Shown: in pieces, positions 16,858 to 25,127 of the stretch
Position numbering within the stretch: the first letter of the stretch is position 1
Layout of the letters: every line of letters begins with the position of its first letter
DNA from: Pseudomonadota bacterium
Lineage (GTDB): Bacteria > Pseudomonadota > Alphaproteobacteria > Caulobacterales > Caulobacteraceae
Reading direction: 5' to 3'
DNA length: 38,544 nt
Assembly (NCBI GenBank): GCA_963205005.1
Contig: CAUJHW010000004.1
Span: forward strand, 1 to 38,544
Position numbers and translations under genes: made by a program
Notes under the pieces: model-generated
Databases searched by the model: none
What the model was told of the DNA's origin: nothing
What the model saw: only the letters and a program-made list of their open reading frames with translations

Positions 16858-17496
16858 ATGGACGGGCCGCACCTGATCTATTTCGCCGACCCGATGTGCT
16901 CGTGGTGCTACGGGTTCTCGCCGGTGATCGAGGAAATTCGCCGGATCTACGGCAACGCCCTGCCGGTCCGGGTGGTGATGGGCGGACTTCGCCCGGGCAA
17001 CGACAGGCCGATGACGCCGGAGGCGCGTCGCGACCTGGCCGGGCACTGGACCCATGTGACCGAGGCCTCGGGCCTGCCCTTCGATCCGGCGGTGCTTGAG
17101 CGGCCGGGATTTCTCTACGACACCGACCCGGCCGCCCGGGCCGTCGTAGTGGCCCGCCACTACGGCGAGGACATCGCGGTCGCCTATCTGGCGGCCGCCC
17201 AGCGCGCCTTCTATGCCGAGAACCGCGATGTGACGTCGGGCGAGGTGCTGGGAGACCTGGCCGCCGAGCTGGGTCTGGACCGCGCGGAGTTCCTGCAGGC
17301 CTGGTCCAGCGAGCAGGCGAAGTCCGAGACCTGGGGTGACTACGCCCTGTCGCAGCGGGCCGGCGTGACGGGCTTCCCCACCCTGGTCGGCGGACCCAAC
17401 GACCAGGGCGTGTTCGGCGTGGTCACCCGCGGCTACGCCCCGCCCGCCCAGGTGATGGCGGTGCTCAAGGGCTGGATCGCCAGTATCGCGGCCTAG
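16858..17496 (+). CDS. DsbA family thiol oxidoreductase (FrnE-like)
   Basis: The 212-residue protein has a thioredoxin fold with a helical insertion, similar to cytoplasmic DsbA/FrnE-like proteins. The active-site motif is [10 protein letters not shown] with Cys14 and Cys17, close to the N-terminus. The cis-proline region is seen in GVTGFPTLV. No signal peptide is present, so it should act in the cytoplasm. The ribosome site AAGGAGG precedes the ATG at 16858. It is divergent from the nitrile hydratase alpha gene, 93 bases apart, so the two share a regulatory region. The partner protein is unknown. Confidence 0.9.
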   Translation: MDGPHLIYFADPMCSWCYGFSPVIEEIRRIYGNALPVRVVMGGLRPGNDRPMTPEARRDLAGHWTHVTEASGLPFDPAVLERPGFLYDTDPAARAVVVARHYGEDIAVAYLAAAQRAFYAENRDVTSGEVLGDLAAELGLDRAEFLQAWSSEQAKSETWGDYALSQRAGVTGFPTLVGGPNDQGVFGVVTRGYAPPAQVMAVLKGWIASIAA

Positions 17497-17552
17497 GTTC
17501 CGGGCTCCATACCGCTCATCCCGTCATTCGCCGGGATGAGCGGCTCTGGAAC
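17497..17552. repeat. Intergenic palindrome between convergent genes
   Basis: CCGCTCATCCCG (17512-17523) and CGGGATGAGCGG (17532-17543) form a perfect 12-bp stem; the outer GTTCC/GGAAC ends (17497-17501, 17548-17552) can also pair. It starts right after the DsbA-like stop and lies before the end of the M20 peptidase gene. The CATCCCG...CGGGATG core resembles palindromes often dispersed in alphaproteobacterial genomes; it may end transcription on both strands. Confidence 0.65.
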
Positions 17553-17571
17553 GGCGCCGGGGCCACCGAAC

Positions 17572-18825
17572 CTATTTCATCCGCGGCGGTGGGGCCTTGC
17601 CCAGCTCCATGATCAGCTTGGTCAGCAGATAGAGCCGGGGCGTTACCGTCTTCAGGTCCAGGTACTCCTTCTCGGAGTGGAAGCCGCCGCCGACGGGGCC
17701 AAGGCCATCCAGCGCCGGAACGCCGAGGTCTGCGGCCAGGGCTGATTCCGAGGCCCCGCCGTTGCCGCCCCGGCCGATCTTGAGGCCGAGACCCGCGTAG
17801 ATCGCCTCGGCGCGGTCCGCCAGCGCATCCGTCGCCGCATTGCTGGGCAGGGGCGGGAAGGAGGCCTCGCGGCGGATCGTCACCTTGGTGTCCGGGATCA
17901 ATGGGGTCTTCGCCCGGGCCTCCAGCGCCTGGGCCACCTGTTCGGCGTCGGCCTTGTCGCGCACCCGGACATTGATCGCCGCCGAGGCGTCCTCCGGGAT
18001 GATGTTGTAGCGCGAGCCGGCGCTCATCAGGGTGAGGTTGGCGGTCATGCCGTCGCCGGTCTTGGGGAACTGCTTCAGAACGTCCAGCTGGTGGATCAGC
18101 TCCTCGGCGGCGTTGCGACCGTCCTGCGGGGCGACGCCGGCGTGGGCCGCGCGGCCCTTCACGTCGATGTAGAAACTGTTGGAGCCCTTGCGCCAGACCG
18201 TCAGCACATCGGGCGCATCGCCCGGTTCAAGGTTCAGCTCGACGTCGGAATCGCGGATCAGCCGGTCGATCAGCTTCCGCGTTCCGGGCGAGCCCCGCTC
18301 TTCGGAAGTCTCGATCAGGAACACGATCTGCCGATAGTCCCGGAAGCCCAGCTCCTTGAGGATCTGCAGCGCGTACAGGCCCTGGACCACGCCGCCCTTC
18401 TCGTCGGACACGCCCGGCCCCATCGCCCGGTCGCCTTCGATGCGGAAGGGACGCTTCGCCACCGTGCCCGGGTCGAACACGGTATCGAGGTGCCCGATCA
18501 TCAGGATGCGGCCCCTGCCGGTTCCCCGGAAGGTGGCGACGGTGTTGTCGGGCAGGCCGGGGATCTCCGCGGGTACGGTCTCGATGGTCGCGCCGAGCGC
18601 CGTCAGCCGCTCGACCAGCAGGCCCGCAATCCGGCGACCACCGTCCACATCACCGGTGCCTGAATCTATGTTGACCACCTGCTCGAGGAATTTCAGCTGG
18701 TCGGGGCGGGCTTTTTCCGCAGCGGCCCAGACCTTTTCATCCCTGGCTTTCGGAGCCGCGACTGCCTGCCCGGCGCCCGCGATCGCCGATATTCCGACCA
18801 GAAAAGCCGCAAACAGTCGTGTCAT
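17572..18825 (-). CDS. Secreted M20 family metallopeptidase (glutamate carboxypeptidase-like)
   Basis: The 417-residue protein has a signal peptide (MTRLFAAFLVGISAIAGAGQAVAA) and the di-zinc M20 core. Metal and catalytic residues are visible in HLDTVFDPGT (H112, D114), GVSDEKGG (D141), ETSEERGS (E175, E176) and near the end GGFHSEKEYLDL. A dimerisation domain lies between, around DVKGRAAHAGVAPQDGRNAAEE. The likely job is periplasmic hydrolysis of peptides or amino-acyl conjugates, as in the carboxypeptidase G2 group. The ATG at 18825 is chosen because the ribosome site TGGAGGA precedes it and the signal peptide begins there; an upstream extension to 18909 is unlikely. It is divergent from the RTX nuclease gene; the 238-base gap shows no clear control site. 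Confidence 0.92.
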   Translation of the reverse strand: MTRLFAAFLVGISAIAGAGQAVAAPKARDEKVWAAAEKARPDQLKFLEQVVNIDSGTGDVDGGRRIAGLLVERLTALGATIETVPAEIPGLPDNTVATFRGTGRGRILMIGHLDTVFDPGTVAKRPFRIEGDRAMGPGVSDEKGGVVQGLYALQILKELGFRDYRQIVFLIETSEERGSPGTRKLIDRLIRDSDVELNLEPGDAPDVLTVWRKGSNSFYIDVKGRAAHAGVAPQDGRNAAEELIHQLDVLKQFPKTGDGMTANLTLMSAGSRYNIIPEDASAAINVRVRDKADAEQVAQALEARAKTPLIPDTKVTIRREASFPPLPSNAATDALADRAEAIYAGLGLKIGRGGNGGASESALAADLGVPALDGLGPVGGGFHSEKEYLDLKTVTPRLYLLTKLIMELGKAPPPRMK

Positions 18826-19063
18826 GCCAGTGATCCTCCAGGCGGCCAGGGCCGGCGACTTTTCGTAGATGCGGAGCCGTGTCATGAATGGCCGTCGCGT
18901 GGTTGTCATCGTCAGGGGCTAGCACGTGTTGGCGCCTGTGGTGGACCCCTGTCTTCCCTATCGCTGTTAGACGACTCGCTCGGGCGCCGTCCCGATGACA
19001 GTGGCATGTGTCGTGGGGGCGCATCTGGCCGCAGTCTACCTTTCTCCCCCTTCGGAACCGAGT

Positions 19064-22000
19064 ATGCCGAGCAGCGACCTGTTTTTCTCCGAGATCATCG
19101 AAGGCTCGTCCAACAACAAGTCCATCGAGATATACAATGGGACCGGAGCGTCCATCGACCTCGCCGCCGGCGGCTACAGCGTCCAGATGTTCTTCAATGG
19201 CAGCGTCACCCCCGGGCTGACGATCAACCTGACGGGCGTGATCGCGGCGGGTGATGTGTTCGTCCTTTCGCAGGCCAGCGCCAACGCGTTGATCCTCGCC
19301 CAGACCGACCAGACGAGCGGGGCTGGCTGGTTCAACGGCGACGACGCCATCGTGCTGCGCAGGGGCGCCACGGTGATCGACAGCTTCGGTCAGATCGGGG
19401 TGGACCCCGGCTCGGAATGGGGCACGGGCCTGACCAGCACGGCGGACAACACGCTGCGCCGGAAGGCGGAGGTCACCGACGGCGATGCCAACGGTACGGA
19501 CGCCTTCGATCCTTCCGCCCAATGGGTGGGCTTCGCAACCGACACTTTCGGGGGCCTCGGCTCCCACACCGTCGCGGGTGGCGCGGCGCTGGTGTCGATC
19601 AACAGCGTTAGTATCGCCGAAGGCAATGCAGGCAGCACTCTGATCACCTTCACCGTCACGCGGACGGACACCTCCGGCGCCTTCACGGTGAATTACGGCA
19701 CGGCCAATGGCACGGCGACGGTCGCGGGTGGAGACTATTCCGCCGCCAGCGGAACCCTGACCTTTGCCGCCGGTGGCCCCGCGACGCAGGAAATCACGGT
19801 CACCGTCTTCGGGGACTCCACGCCGGAGGCGAACGAGACGTTCACGGTCACCCTGTCTGACCTTGTCATCGGATCAGGCGCCGCCAGCCTCGCCACCGCG
19901 ACGGGGACGGGAACCATCGTCAATGACGACGTGGCGGCGACGCGCATCTTCGACATACAGGGCGCCGGTCATATCTCCCCGCTTGTTGGCCAGAGTGTCA
20001 CCACGGTCGGGGTTGTCACCGCCGTCGATACCAACGGATTCTGGATCCAGGACGAGACCGGAGACGGTAATTCCGCGACGTCCGACGGCATATTCGTGTT
20101 CACCTCGACCGCGCCGACCGTGTCCGTCGGCGACAAGGTCCAGACAACAGGCACGGTGACCGAGTTCCGCGGCGGCGCCGCGACCAATCTGACAATGACC
20201 GAGATCACGTCGCCCTCCATCGTCAAGATCAGCGCTGGCAATCCGCTGCCGGCGGCGGTCGTGCTCGGCGCCGGCGGACGGCTGGTTCCGACCGAGGTCA
20301 TCGACAACGACGGGCAGAGCGTCTTCGACCCGGCCCAGGACGCGCTCGACTTCTACGAGTCGGTCGAAGGCATGCTCGTCACCATCCCCAACGCCCAGGC
20401 GGTGGATGTCAGCTCGGGCGGCGCGACCTGGGTGATTGCTGACGCCGGCGCGGGAGCTACGGGCGAGAATGCCCGCGGCGGGATCACCATCGGCGCGAAT
20501 GACTTCAATCCCGAGCGGATTCAGGTGTTCGTCGACTCCGGTGTGATGCCCGGCTTCACCCCGGCCTACGACATGGGCGACAGCCTGGGGAACGTCACCG
20601 GGATCGTGAGCTACTTCGGTGGCAACTACGAGGTCGTCGCGACCAGCATCGGCAATGCCACCGGCCCCTCGGCGCCGGCTGACGACGTCTCAAGCCTTGT
20701 AGGCGACGCCACCCACATGACGATCGCGGCCTATAACCTCGAGAACATCGATCCGGGTGACCCCCAGGCGAAGTTCGACGCCCTGGCCGTGGACATCGTC
20801 AACAACCTCCGCACGCCGGACGTCATCGGCGTCGAGGAAATCCAGGATGCGGACGGCGCCGGCGGTGGCGCGAACCTCTCCGGCGCGGCGACGGCGCAGA
20901 AGCTGATCGACGCGATCGTGGCCGCCGGGGGCCCCCGCTACACCTACATCGAGGTCGCCCCCTCCGTGGCCGGCGCTTCGGGCGGTGAGCCGGGGGGCAA
21001 CATCCGCAACGGGTTCCTCTACAACGCCGACCGCGTCCAGTACGTCGAAGGCTCGGCGCGCCTGGTCGACCCCGGGAACTCGGCCTATTTCGGCAGCCGC
21101 AAGCCGCTGGCCGCCGACTTCGTCTTCCGCGGCGAGACCGTGACCGCCATCGACCTGCACTCGACCTCGCGCGGGGGAAGCGATCCGGGCCTGTTCGGAG
21201 AGCGGCAGCCTCCGTTCGCCGAGGGCGGCGCCCAGCGGATCGCCCAGAGCGAGGCGGTGAAGACCTTCGTCACCGACCTTCTGGCCAGCCATCCCGAGCG
21301 CCACGTGGCGGTCATGGGCGACTTCAACGGCTTCCAGTTCGAACAGTCACTGCAACTGCTGGAGCAGGGCGGTCTTCTGACCAACCTGACGTACAAGCTG
21401 GATCCGACCGAGCGGTACAGCTACGTCTTCGAGGGCAATTCCCAGCAGCTCGACCACATGCTGGTGTCGCAGGGCCTCTATGCGAACGCCGAGTTCGACA
21501 CGGTCCATCTGAACAGCGGCAAGGCGGGTTTCCGCCCCACCGATCACGACGCTGTCCTGGGGCGGTTCCTGGTCAATTCCGGACCCACAGCCGTCGCTGA
21601 CTCGGCGACCGTGAACGAGGACGCCAGCGTAACCATCGACGTGCTGGCCAACGACAATGACCCGAACACCGGCGATACCCGGACGATCCTTTCGGTCGGG
21701 GCCACGGCGAAAGGGGCCACGGTCACCATCGTCGACGGCAAGATCGTCTACACGGCCAATCCGGATTCCTTCGACCTGCTGACCACGGGCAAGAGCGCCA
21801 CGGACAGCTTCAGCTACACGATGAAGGACGCCGCCGGCGCGACCAGCACGGCTACGGTCCAGGTGACGGTCACGGGTGTCGCGGATGGCGCCACGCGTAC
21901 CGGCGGGGCGGGCGCGGATACGCTGTCAGGCACGGCGCTCGACGAGAAGCTGGACGGTGCGGCCGGAAACGACACCCTTTCCGGTCTTGACGGGACCGAC

Positions 22001-22363
22001 ACCCTGGTCGGCGGCGCAGGCAACGACACGCTGGACGGTGGCGCCGGTATCGACAGCCTGTCAGGTGGCGACGGTATTGACCGTCTGACCGGCGGAGCGG
22101 GCGACGACGTCCTGACCGGCGGTCGTGGCGCTGATGTGTTCGTCTTCGGCGCCGGCTTCGGTCACGACGTGCTCACCGATTTCAAGCCGGTCGAGGACGA
22201 TATCCGCCTGGTTGGCGCCGGATTTGCTGACTTCAACGATGTGCTTGCGCATGCCGTCCAGGTTGGCGCGAATATTGTGATCACCAACGCCGCCGGCGAC
22301 AGCCTGCAGCTCAACAACCTCCAGCTCGGCGCGCTTCAGTCCGCCGACTTCCTGTTCGCGTAA
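19064..22363 (+). CDS. Large secreted RTX nuclease, ExeM/NucH-like
   Basis: The 1,099-residue product is a modular extracellular nuclease. In order: lamin-tail domain at about 5-150 (LFFSEIIEGSSNNKSIEIYN); Calx-beta domain at about 178-290 (VSIAEGNAGS... GDYSAASGTLTF); an OB-like region typical of ExeM; an endonuclease/exonuclease/phosphatase domain at about 551-836 with GDFNGF near 752 and TDHDAVLGRF near 827; a cadherin-like domain (about 843-940, DVLANDNDPNTGDTR); and RTX nonapeptides at about 946-1022 (GGAGNDTLDGGAGIDSLS) before a secretion-type C-terminus. RTX repeats bind calcium and predict type I secretion. ATG 19064 is chosen since such proteins lack a signal peptide and start like MPSSDLFFSE. 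Likely role: degrading extracellular DNA for nutrients or biofilm control. No type I secretion genes are in the window. Confidence 0.92.
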   Translation: MPSSDLFFSEIIEGSSNNKSIEIYNGTGASIDLAAGGYSVQMFFNGSVTPGLTINLTGVIAAGDVFVLSQASANALILAQTDQTSGAGWFNGDDAIVLRRGATVIDSFGQIGVDPGSEWGTGLTSTADNTLRRKAEVTDGDANGTDAFDPSAQWVGFATDTFGGLGSHTVAGGAALVSINSVSIAEGNAGSTLITFTVTRTDTSGAFTVNYGTANGTATVAGGDYSAASGTLTFAAGGPATQEITVTVFGDSTPEANETFTVTLSDLVIGSGAASLATATGTGTIVNDDVAATRIFDIQGAGHISPLVGQSVTTVGVVTAVDTNGFWIQDETGDGNSATSDGIFVFTSTAPTVSVGDKVQTTGTVTEFRGGAATNLTMTEITSPSIVKISAGNPLPAAVVLGAGGRLVPTEVIDNDGQSVFDPAQDALDFYESVEGMLVTIPNAQAVDVSSGGATWVIADAGAGATGENARGGITIGANDFNPERIQVFVDSGVMPGFTPAYDMGDSLGNVTGIVSYFGGNYEVVATSIGNATGPSAPADDVSSLVGDATHMTIAAYNLENIDPGDPQAKFDALAVDIVNNLRTPDVIGVEEIQDADGAGGGANLSGAATAQKLIDAIVAAGGPRYTYIEVAPSVAGASGGEPGGNIRNGFLYNADRVQYVEGSARLVDPGNSAYFGSRKPLAADFVFRGETVTAIDLHSTSRGGSDPGLFGERQPPFAEGGAQRIAQSEAVKTFVTDLLASHPERHVAVMGDFNGFQFEQSLQLLEQGGLLTNLTYKLDPTERYSYVFEGNSQQLDHMLVSQGLYANAEFDTVHLNSGKAGFRPTDHDAVLGRFLVNSGPTAVADSATVNEDASVTIDVLANDNDPNTGDTRTILSVGATAKGATVTIVDGKIVYTANPDSFDLLTTGKSATDSFSYTMKDAAGATSTATVQVTVTGVADGATRTGGAGADTLSGTALDEKLDGAAGNDTLSGLDGTDTLVGGAGNDTLDGGAGIDSLSGGDGIDRLTGGAGDDVLTGGRGADVFVFGAGFGHDVLTDFKPVEDDIRLVGAGFADFNDVLAHAVQVGANIVITNAAGDSLQLNNLQLGALQSADFLFA

Positions 22364-22372
22364 GGATCGGCC

Positions 22373-23047
22373 ATGACCATGAAATCCATCCTGCTCGGCG
22401 GCGCGCTCGCCCTCGGCCTGTCCGCAACCTCACAGGCGGCGGATCTGCTCAACGCCGGCTTCGAGACGGGCGACCTCGCCGGCTGGAGCACCCAGGACGG
22501 ACCGGTGGAGGTGGTGACCGACGCCGACGACGCGATCGCAGCCCCGCCCTTCGGCGAGCACTTCACCGCGACCGAAGGCGGCTATTTCGCAAGGCTGACC
22601 GCCGGCCCGGACAGCGGGGTCTACACCCTTCTGTTCCAGCCCTTCTCCATCTCGGTGGCGTCACGCATCAGCTTCGACGCCGCCTTCCTGGCCTTTGACT
22701 ACGCCCCCTATGACGATGACGCCTACGTGCGCGTTTATCGCCTGGGCGCCCCCGAGATCTTCAGCGAAATCCTGTTCGCCAGCAGCGTCAGCGCCGTCGG
22801 CGACCAGGGCCACACGTCGTGGGCGCGGTACACCAGCGGCGAGCTGGCGGCCGGTGACTATGTCTTCGAGGCCGCGGTCCGGAACATCGAAGACCCGGAC
22901 GCGACCTATTCCAGCCAGCTTCTGGTCGACAATGTCGCGGTCTCGGTCCCCGAGCCGGGCGCCTGGGCGATCATGGTGCTGGGTTTCGGCGCCACGGGCG
23001 CGGCGCTCCGCCTGCGTCGCAGGCGCGCGCTTTCGGTCTGCCTGTAG
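22373..23047 (+). CDS. PEPxxWA-CTERM sorting domain-containing protein
   Basis: The 224-residue protein has a signal peptide (MTMKSILLGGALALGLSATSQAA), a beta-rich middle (about 24-190) like exported carbohydrate- or matrix-binding proteins (LLNAGFETGDLAGWSTQ), and a C-terminal sorting signal from residue 193: PEPGAWAIMVLGFGATGAAL then an Arg cluster RLRRRR. This PEPxxWA form is common in Caulobacterales and sphingomonads and is expected to be handled by an exosortase, which is not in this window. Six extra residues (ALSVCL) follow the arginines, slightly more than usual. It starts nine bases after the nuclease gene and is likely co-transcribed with it. The ligand is unknown. Confidence 0.88.
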   Translation: MTMKSILLGGALALGLSATSQAADLLNAGFETGDLAGWSTQDGPVEVVTDADDAIAAPPFGEHFTATEGGYFARLTAGPDSGVYTLLFQPFSISVASRISFDAAFLAFDYAPYDDDAYVRVYRLGAPEIFSEILFASSVSAVGDQGHTSWARYTSGELAAGDYVFEAAVRNIEDPDATYSSQLLVDNVAVSVPEPGAWAIMVLGFGATGAALRLRRRRALSVCL

Positions 23048-23068
23048 CGGCGGACGGACCATCGCGGT

Positions 23069-23094
23069 GGCGGGTTCCGCGCGGAACCCCCGCC
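23069..23094 (+). terminator. Hairpin after the CTERM gene
   Basis: GGGTTCCGC and GCGGAACCC adjoin at 23072-23089, with GGCG/CGCC extending the stem across a small bulge. It lies 21 bases after the stop of the CTERM gene. No T-run follows, so termination is inferred only from position. Confidence 0.45.
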
Positions 23095-23101
23095 AGCCGC
23101 C

Positions 23102-23130
23102 TTGCGCCGGAGGGCGGGGCACGCGATATC
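23102..23130 (+). promoter_or_regulatory. Possible clpP promoter
   Basis: TTGCGC (23102-23107) and GATATC (23125-23130) are 17 bases apart and lie 59 bases before the clpP ATG. The pattern resembles the proposed ndk promoter (TTGCGT, GATATAG). Weak evidence. Confidence 0.3.
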
Positions 23131-23188
23131 GGGGGTCGAGCGCGGGCGTTCGCCGTCCGCTGGAAGACCCAAGAAGGACTGCTTTCCT

Positions 23189-23806
23189 ATGCACGACCCC
23201 GTCACCACCGCCCTGGGCCTCGTGCCGATGGTCGTCGAGCAGACGAGCCGGGGCGAACGCGCCTACGACATCTTCTCGCGACTTCTGAAAGACCGGATCA
23301 TCTTCCTGGCGGGCCCCGTCGAGGACGGCATGGCCAGCCTGATCTGCGCCCAGCTGCTGCACCTTGAGGCGGAAAATCCGAAGAAGGAGATCCAGATGTA
23401 CATCAATTCCCCCGGGGGAATTGTGACGTCCGGCCTCGCGATCTACGACACCATGCAATACATCAAGAGCCCGGTGATCACCCTCTGCCTGGGCATGGCG
23501 GCGTCGATGGGCTCGTTCCTTCTGATGGCCGGCGAGAAGGGCAGCCGTATCGCCCTGCCGAACGCGCGGATCATGGTTCACCAGCCCTCGGGCGGCTACT
23601 CCGGCAAGGCGCAGGACATTCGCCGCCACGCCGAGGACATCATCAAGACCAAGCGCCGGCTGAACGAGATCTACGCCAAGCACACCGGCCAGCCCATCGA
23701 GGTGGTCGAGGAAACCCTCGACCGCGATCACTTCATGACCGCCGAGGAAGCCCGCGACTGGGGCATCGTTGATCATGTCTGGGAGCGCCGTGACGGCGAC
23801 GACTGA
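23189..23806 (+). CDS. clpP: ATP-dependent Clp protease proteolytic subunit
   Basis: ClpP forms the tetradecameric serine protease barrel that degrades proteins unfolded by ClpX or ClpA; in Caulobacter it is essential for cell-cycle proteolysis such as CtrA removal. The 205-residue product begins [20 protein letters not shown] and shows the catalytic triad Ser106 (GMAASMGS), His131 (MVHQPSGG) and Asp180 (ETLDRDHF), with the spacing expected of the family. The ATG at 23189 follows the ribosome site AAGAAGGA. clpX lies about 2.2 kb downstream, separated by a glycosyltransferase and the cicA-like pair. A terminator follows directly. Confidence 0.98.
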   Translation: MHDPVTTALGLVPMVVEQTSRGERAYDIFSRLLKDRIIFLAGPVEDGMASLICAQLLHLEAENPKKEIQMYINSPGGIVTSGLAIYDTMQYIKSPVITLCLGMAASMGSFLLMAGEKGSRIALPNARIMVHQPSGGYSGKAQDIRRHAEDIIKTKRRLNEIYAKHTGQPIEVVEETLDRDHFMTAEEARDWGIVDHVWERRDGDD

Positions 23807-23832
23807 TCCGCGCCGGACGGAAGACAGCCAAC

Positions 23833-23866
23833 AGGGGCGTTCGCGGCGACGCGGGCGCCCCTTTCC
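23833..23866 (+). terminator. clpP terminator
   Basis: AGGGGCG (23833-23839) pairs with CGCCCCT (23856-23862), with a GC-rich interior loop, followed by a short TTTCC. It lies 27 bases after the clpP stop. Confidence 0.7.
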
Positions 23867-23907
23867 ATTTCTGAGCAGGACCCGGGGGCCGGGCGAGGGC
23901 GGGGCGC

Positions 23908-24870
23908 GTGCGGATCTTCTACGTCACCAGCGGGGTGCATCTGACCGGCGGCCAGCGGGTGAACCTGGACCACGTCCTGGCCCTGCGCCGGCTGGGCTAT
24001 GACGCCGCACTGCTGATCGTGCGGCCGCCGGGCGAGGACTCGACGGTCTTCCGGCCCGAGTTCCCCACCGGCGCGGAAGCGCCCTGGCGCACGGACATGG
24101 CCGACCTGACAGCGGACGACATCGTGGTGGTGGGCGAGATGTTCGGCGCCGGCGCCATCGCCGTGCGTGACACGCCGGCCCGCAAGGTGCTGCACAACCA
24201 GGGGCCGTTCTACACCTTCAAGGCCTTCACCGACCTGACGGCGCTGCGGGCCTGGGGCTGCGAGGCCATCATCACCCCCAGCGTCTTCGCCGCCCACATG
24301 GTGTCGCGGATGGGCTGGGACCGGCCGCTGTTCGCGGTGCATCCGGCGCTTGACCCGGTGTTCGCCGCCGCGGGCGCGGCCGGCGGACCGCGCCACCTGC
24401 GCATCGCCACCATCGCCAATCGCCGTCCTGATGAGCTGCGGCTGATCCACGGCATCGTCCGCTCCCGGCGGCCCGATCTGGCGCGGCTGCCCTGGTATGA
24501 CATCCGCGGGGCGAGCCGGGCGGAGGTGGCGCGGCAGATGGCGGCCAGCGAGATCTTTCTGGCCCTCGGTCACCTGGAAGGCCTGGGCCTTCCGCCGCTG
24601 GAAGCCATGGCGGCCGGCGCGCTGGTGGTGGGCTTCTATGGCGGCGGCGGTCAGGAATATGCGACAGCCGAGAACGGCGACTGGTTCCAGGATGGCGCCC
24701 ACTTCGAGATCGCCCAGACCCTGATCCGCCGGATCGACCAGCTCCGCGGCGGCGAGACATTCGCCGTGCGCCGGGCCGCTGGACGCCAAACTGTGGAGGA
24801 CTTCTCGCAGGAGGCCTTCGAGACCGGCCTCGCCGCCGCCTGGCGGACAATCGCGGGTCCGCCCCGCTAG
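23908..24870 (+). CDS. Glycosyltransferase (GT4-like)
   Basis: The 320-residue protein looks like a GT-B fold glycosyltransferase. The N-terminus MRIFYVTSGVHLTGGQRVNLDHVLALRRLGYDAALL shows the donor-side Rossmann start, given here only in part (GVHLTGGQRVNLDHVLAL). The C-terminal half holds the donor-sugar motif EIFLALGHLEGLGLPPLEAM with the E-x7-E pattern (EGLGLPPLE), followed by GALVVGFYGGGGQEYA. It probably transfers a sugar nucleotide residue to a surface glycan or protein; the acceptor is unknown. It starts with GTG at 23908, 101 bases after clpP and behind its terminator. Its TAG stop shares the CTAG tetramer with the convergent 86-residue gene. Confidence 0.87.
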   Translation: MRIFYVTSGVHLTGGQRVNLDHVLALRRLGYDAALLIVRPPGEDSTVFRPEFPTGAEAPWRTDMADLTADDIVVVGEMFGAGAIAVRDTPARKVLHNQGPFYTFKAFTDLTALRAWGCEAIITPSVFAAHMVSRMGWDRPLFAVHPALDPVFAAAGAAGGPRHLRIATIANRRPDELRLIHGIVRSRRPDLARLPWYDIRGASRAEVARQMAASEIFLALGHLEGLGLPPLEAMAAGALVVGFYGGGGQEYATAENGDWFQDGAHFEIAQTLIRRIDQLRGGETFAVRRAAGRQTVEDFSQEAFETGLAAAWRTIAGPPR

Positions 24871-25127
24871 GCGCTGAGGCGCGTCCGGACGGCGGCCAGC
24901 AGCCCGGCGTGGCCGGCTTTCAAGGTCACGTCGAACCGGTCGAAGTCCTTGCCCCCGGCGTCCCTGAGGTCGGCGAACAGGCCTTTGGGGTCCTCGTGGA
25001 AATGCAGGAAGGCCCGCCCCTTGCGGTAGAACACGCCCCGGCTGCGCTCCTGCAGGCCCGGCGCGGCCCGCACCTCGGCCAGGATCGGCTCAAGCTGGTC
25101 CAGCGCATGGGCGGAGGCGTGCTTCAC
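24867..25127 (-). CDS. Small conserved hypothetical protein coupled to the cicA-like gene
   Basis: I do not recognise a named family with certainty. The 86-residue protein has no signal or membrane segment. The sequence GVFYRKGRAFLHFHEDPKGLFADLR and the end KAGHAGLLAAVRTRLS suggest a compact alpha-beta fold, with the phrase FLHFHED reminiscent of DUF-type proteins that act on small molecules. It begins with GTG overlapping the TGA of the cicA-like gene (GTGA), so translation is coupled and the two products may work together. It ends in a 4-base CTAG shared with the convergent glycosyltransferase stop. Confidence 0.75.
   Translation of the reverse strand: MKHASAHALDQLEPILAEVRAAPGLQERSRGVFYRKGRAFLHFHEDPKGLFADLRDAGGKDFDRFDVTLKAGHAGLLAAVRTRLSA

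Noticed and set aside
18990..19011. Pho box before the RTX nuclease
   Set aside because: One perfect half-site (ATGACAG, reverse of CTGTCAT, at 18995-19001) is present but the second half matches poorly.
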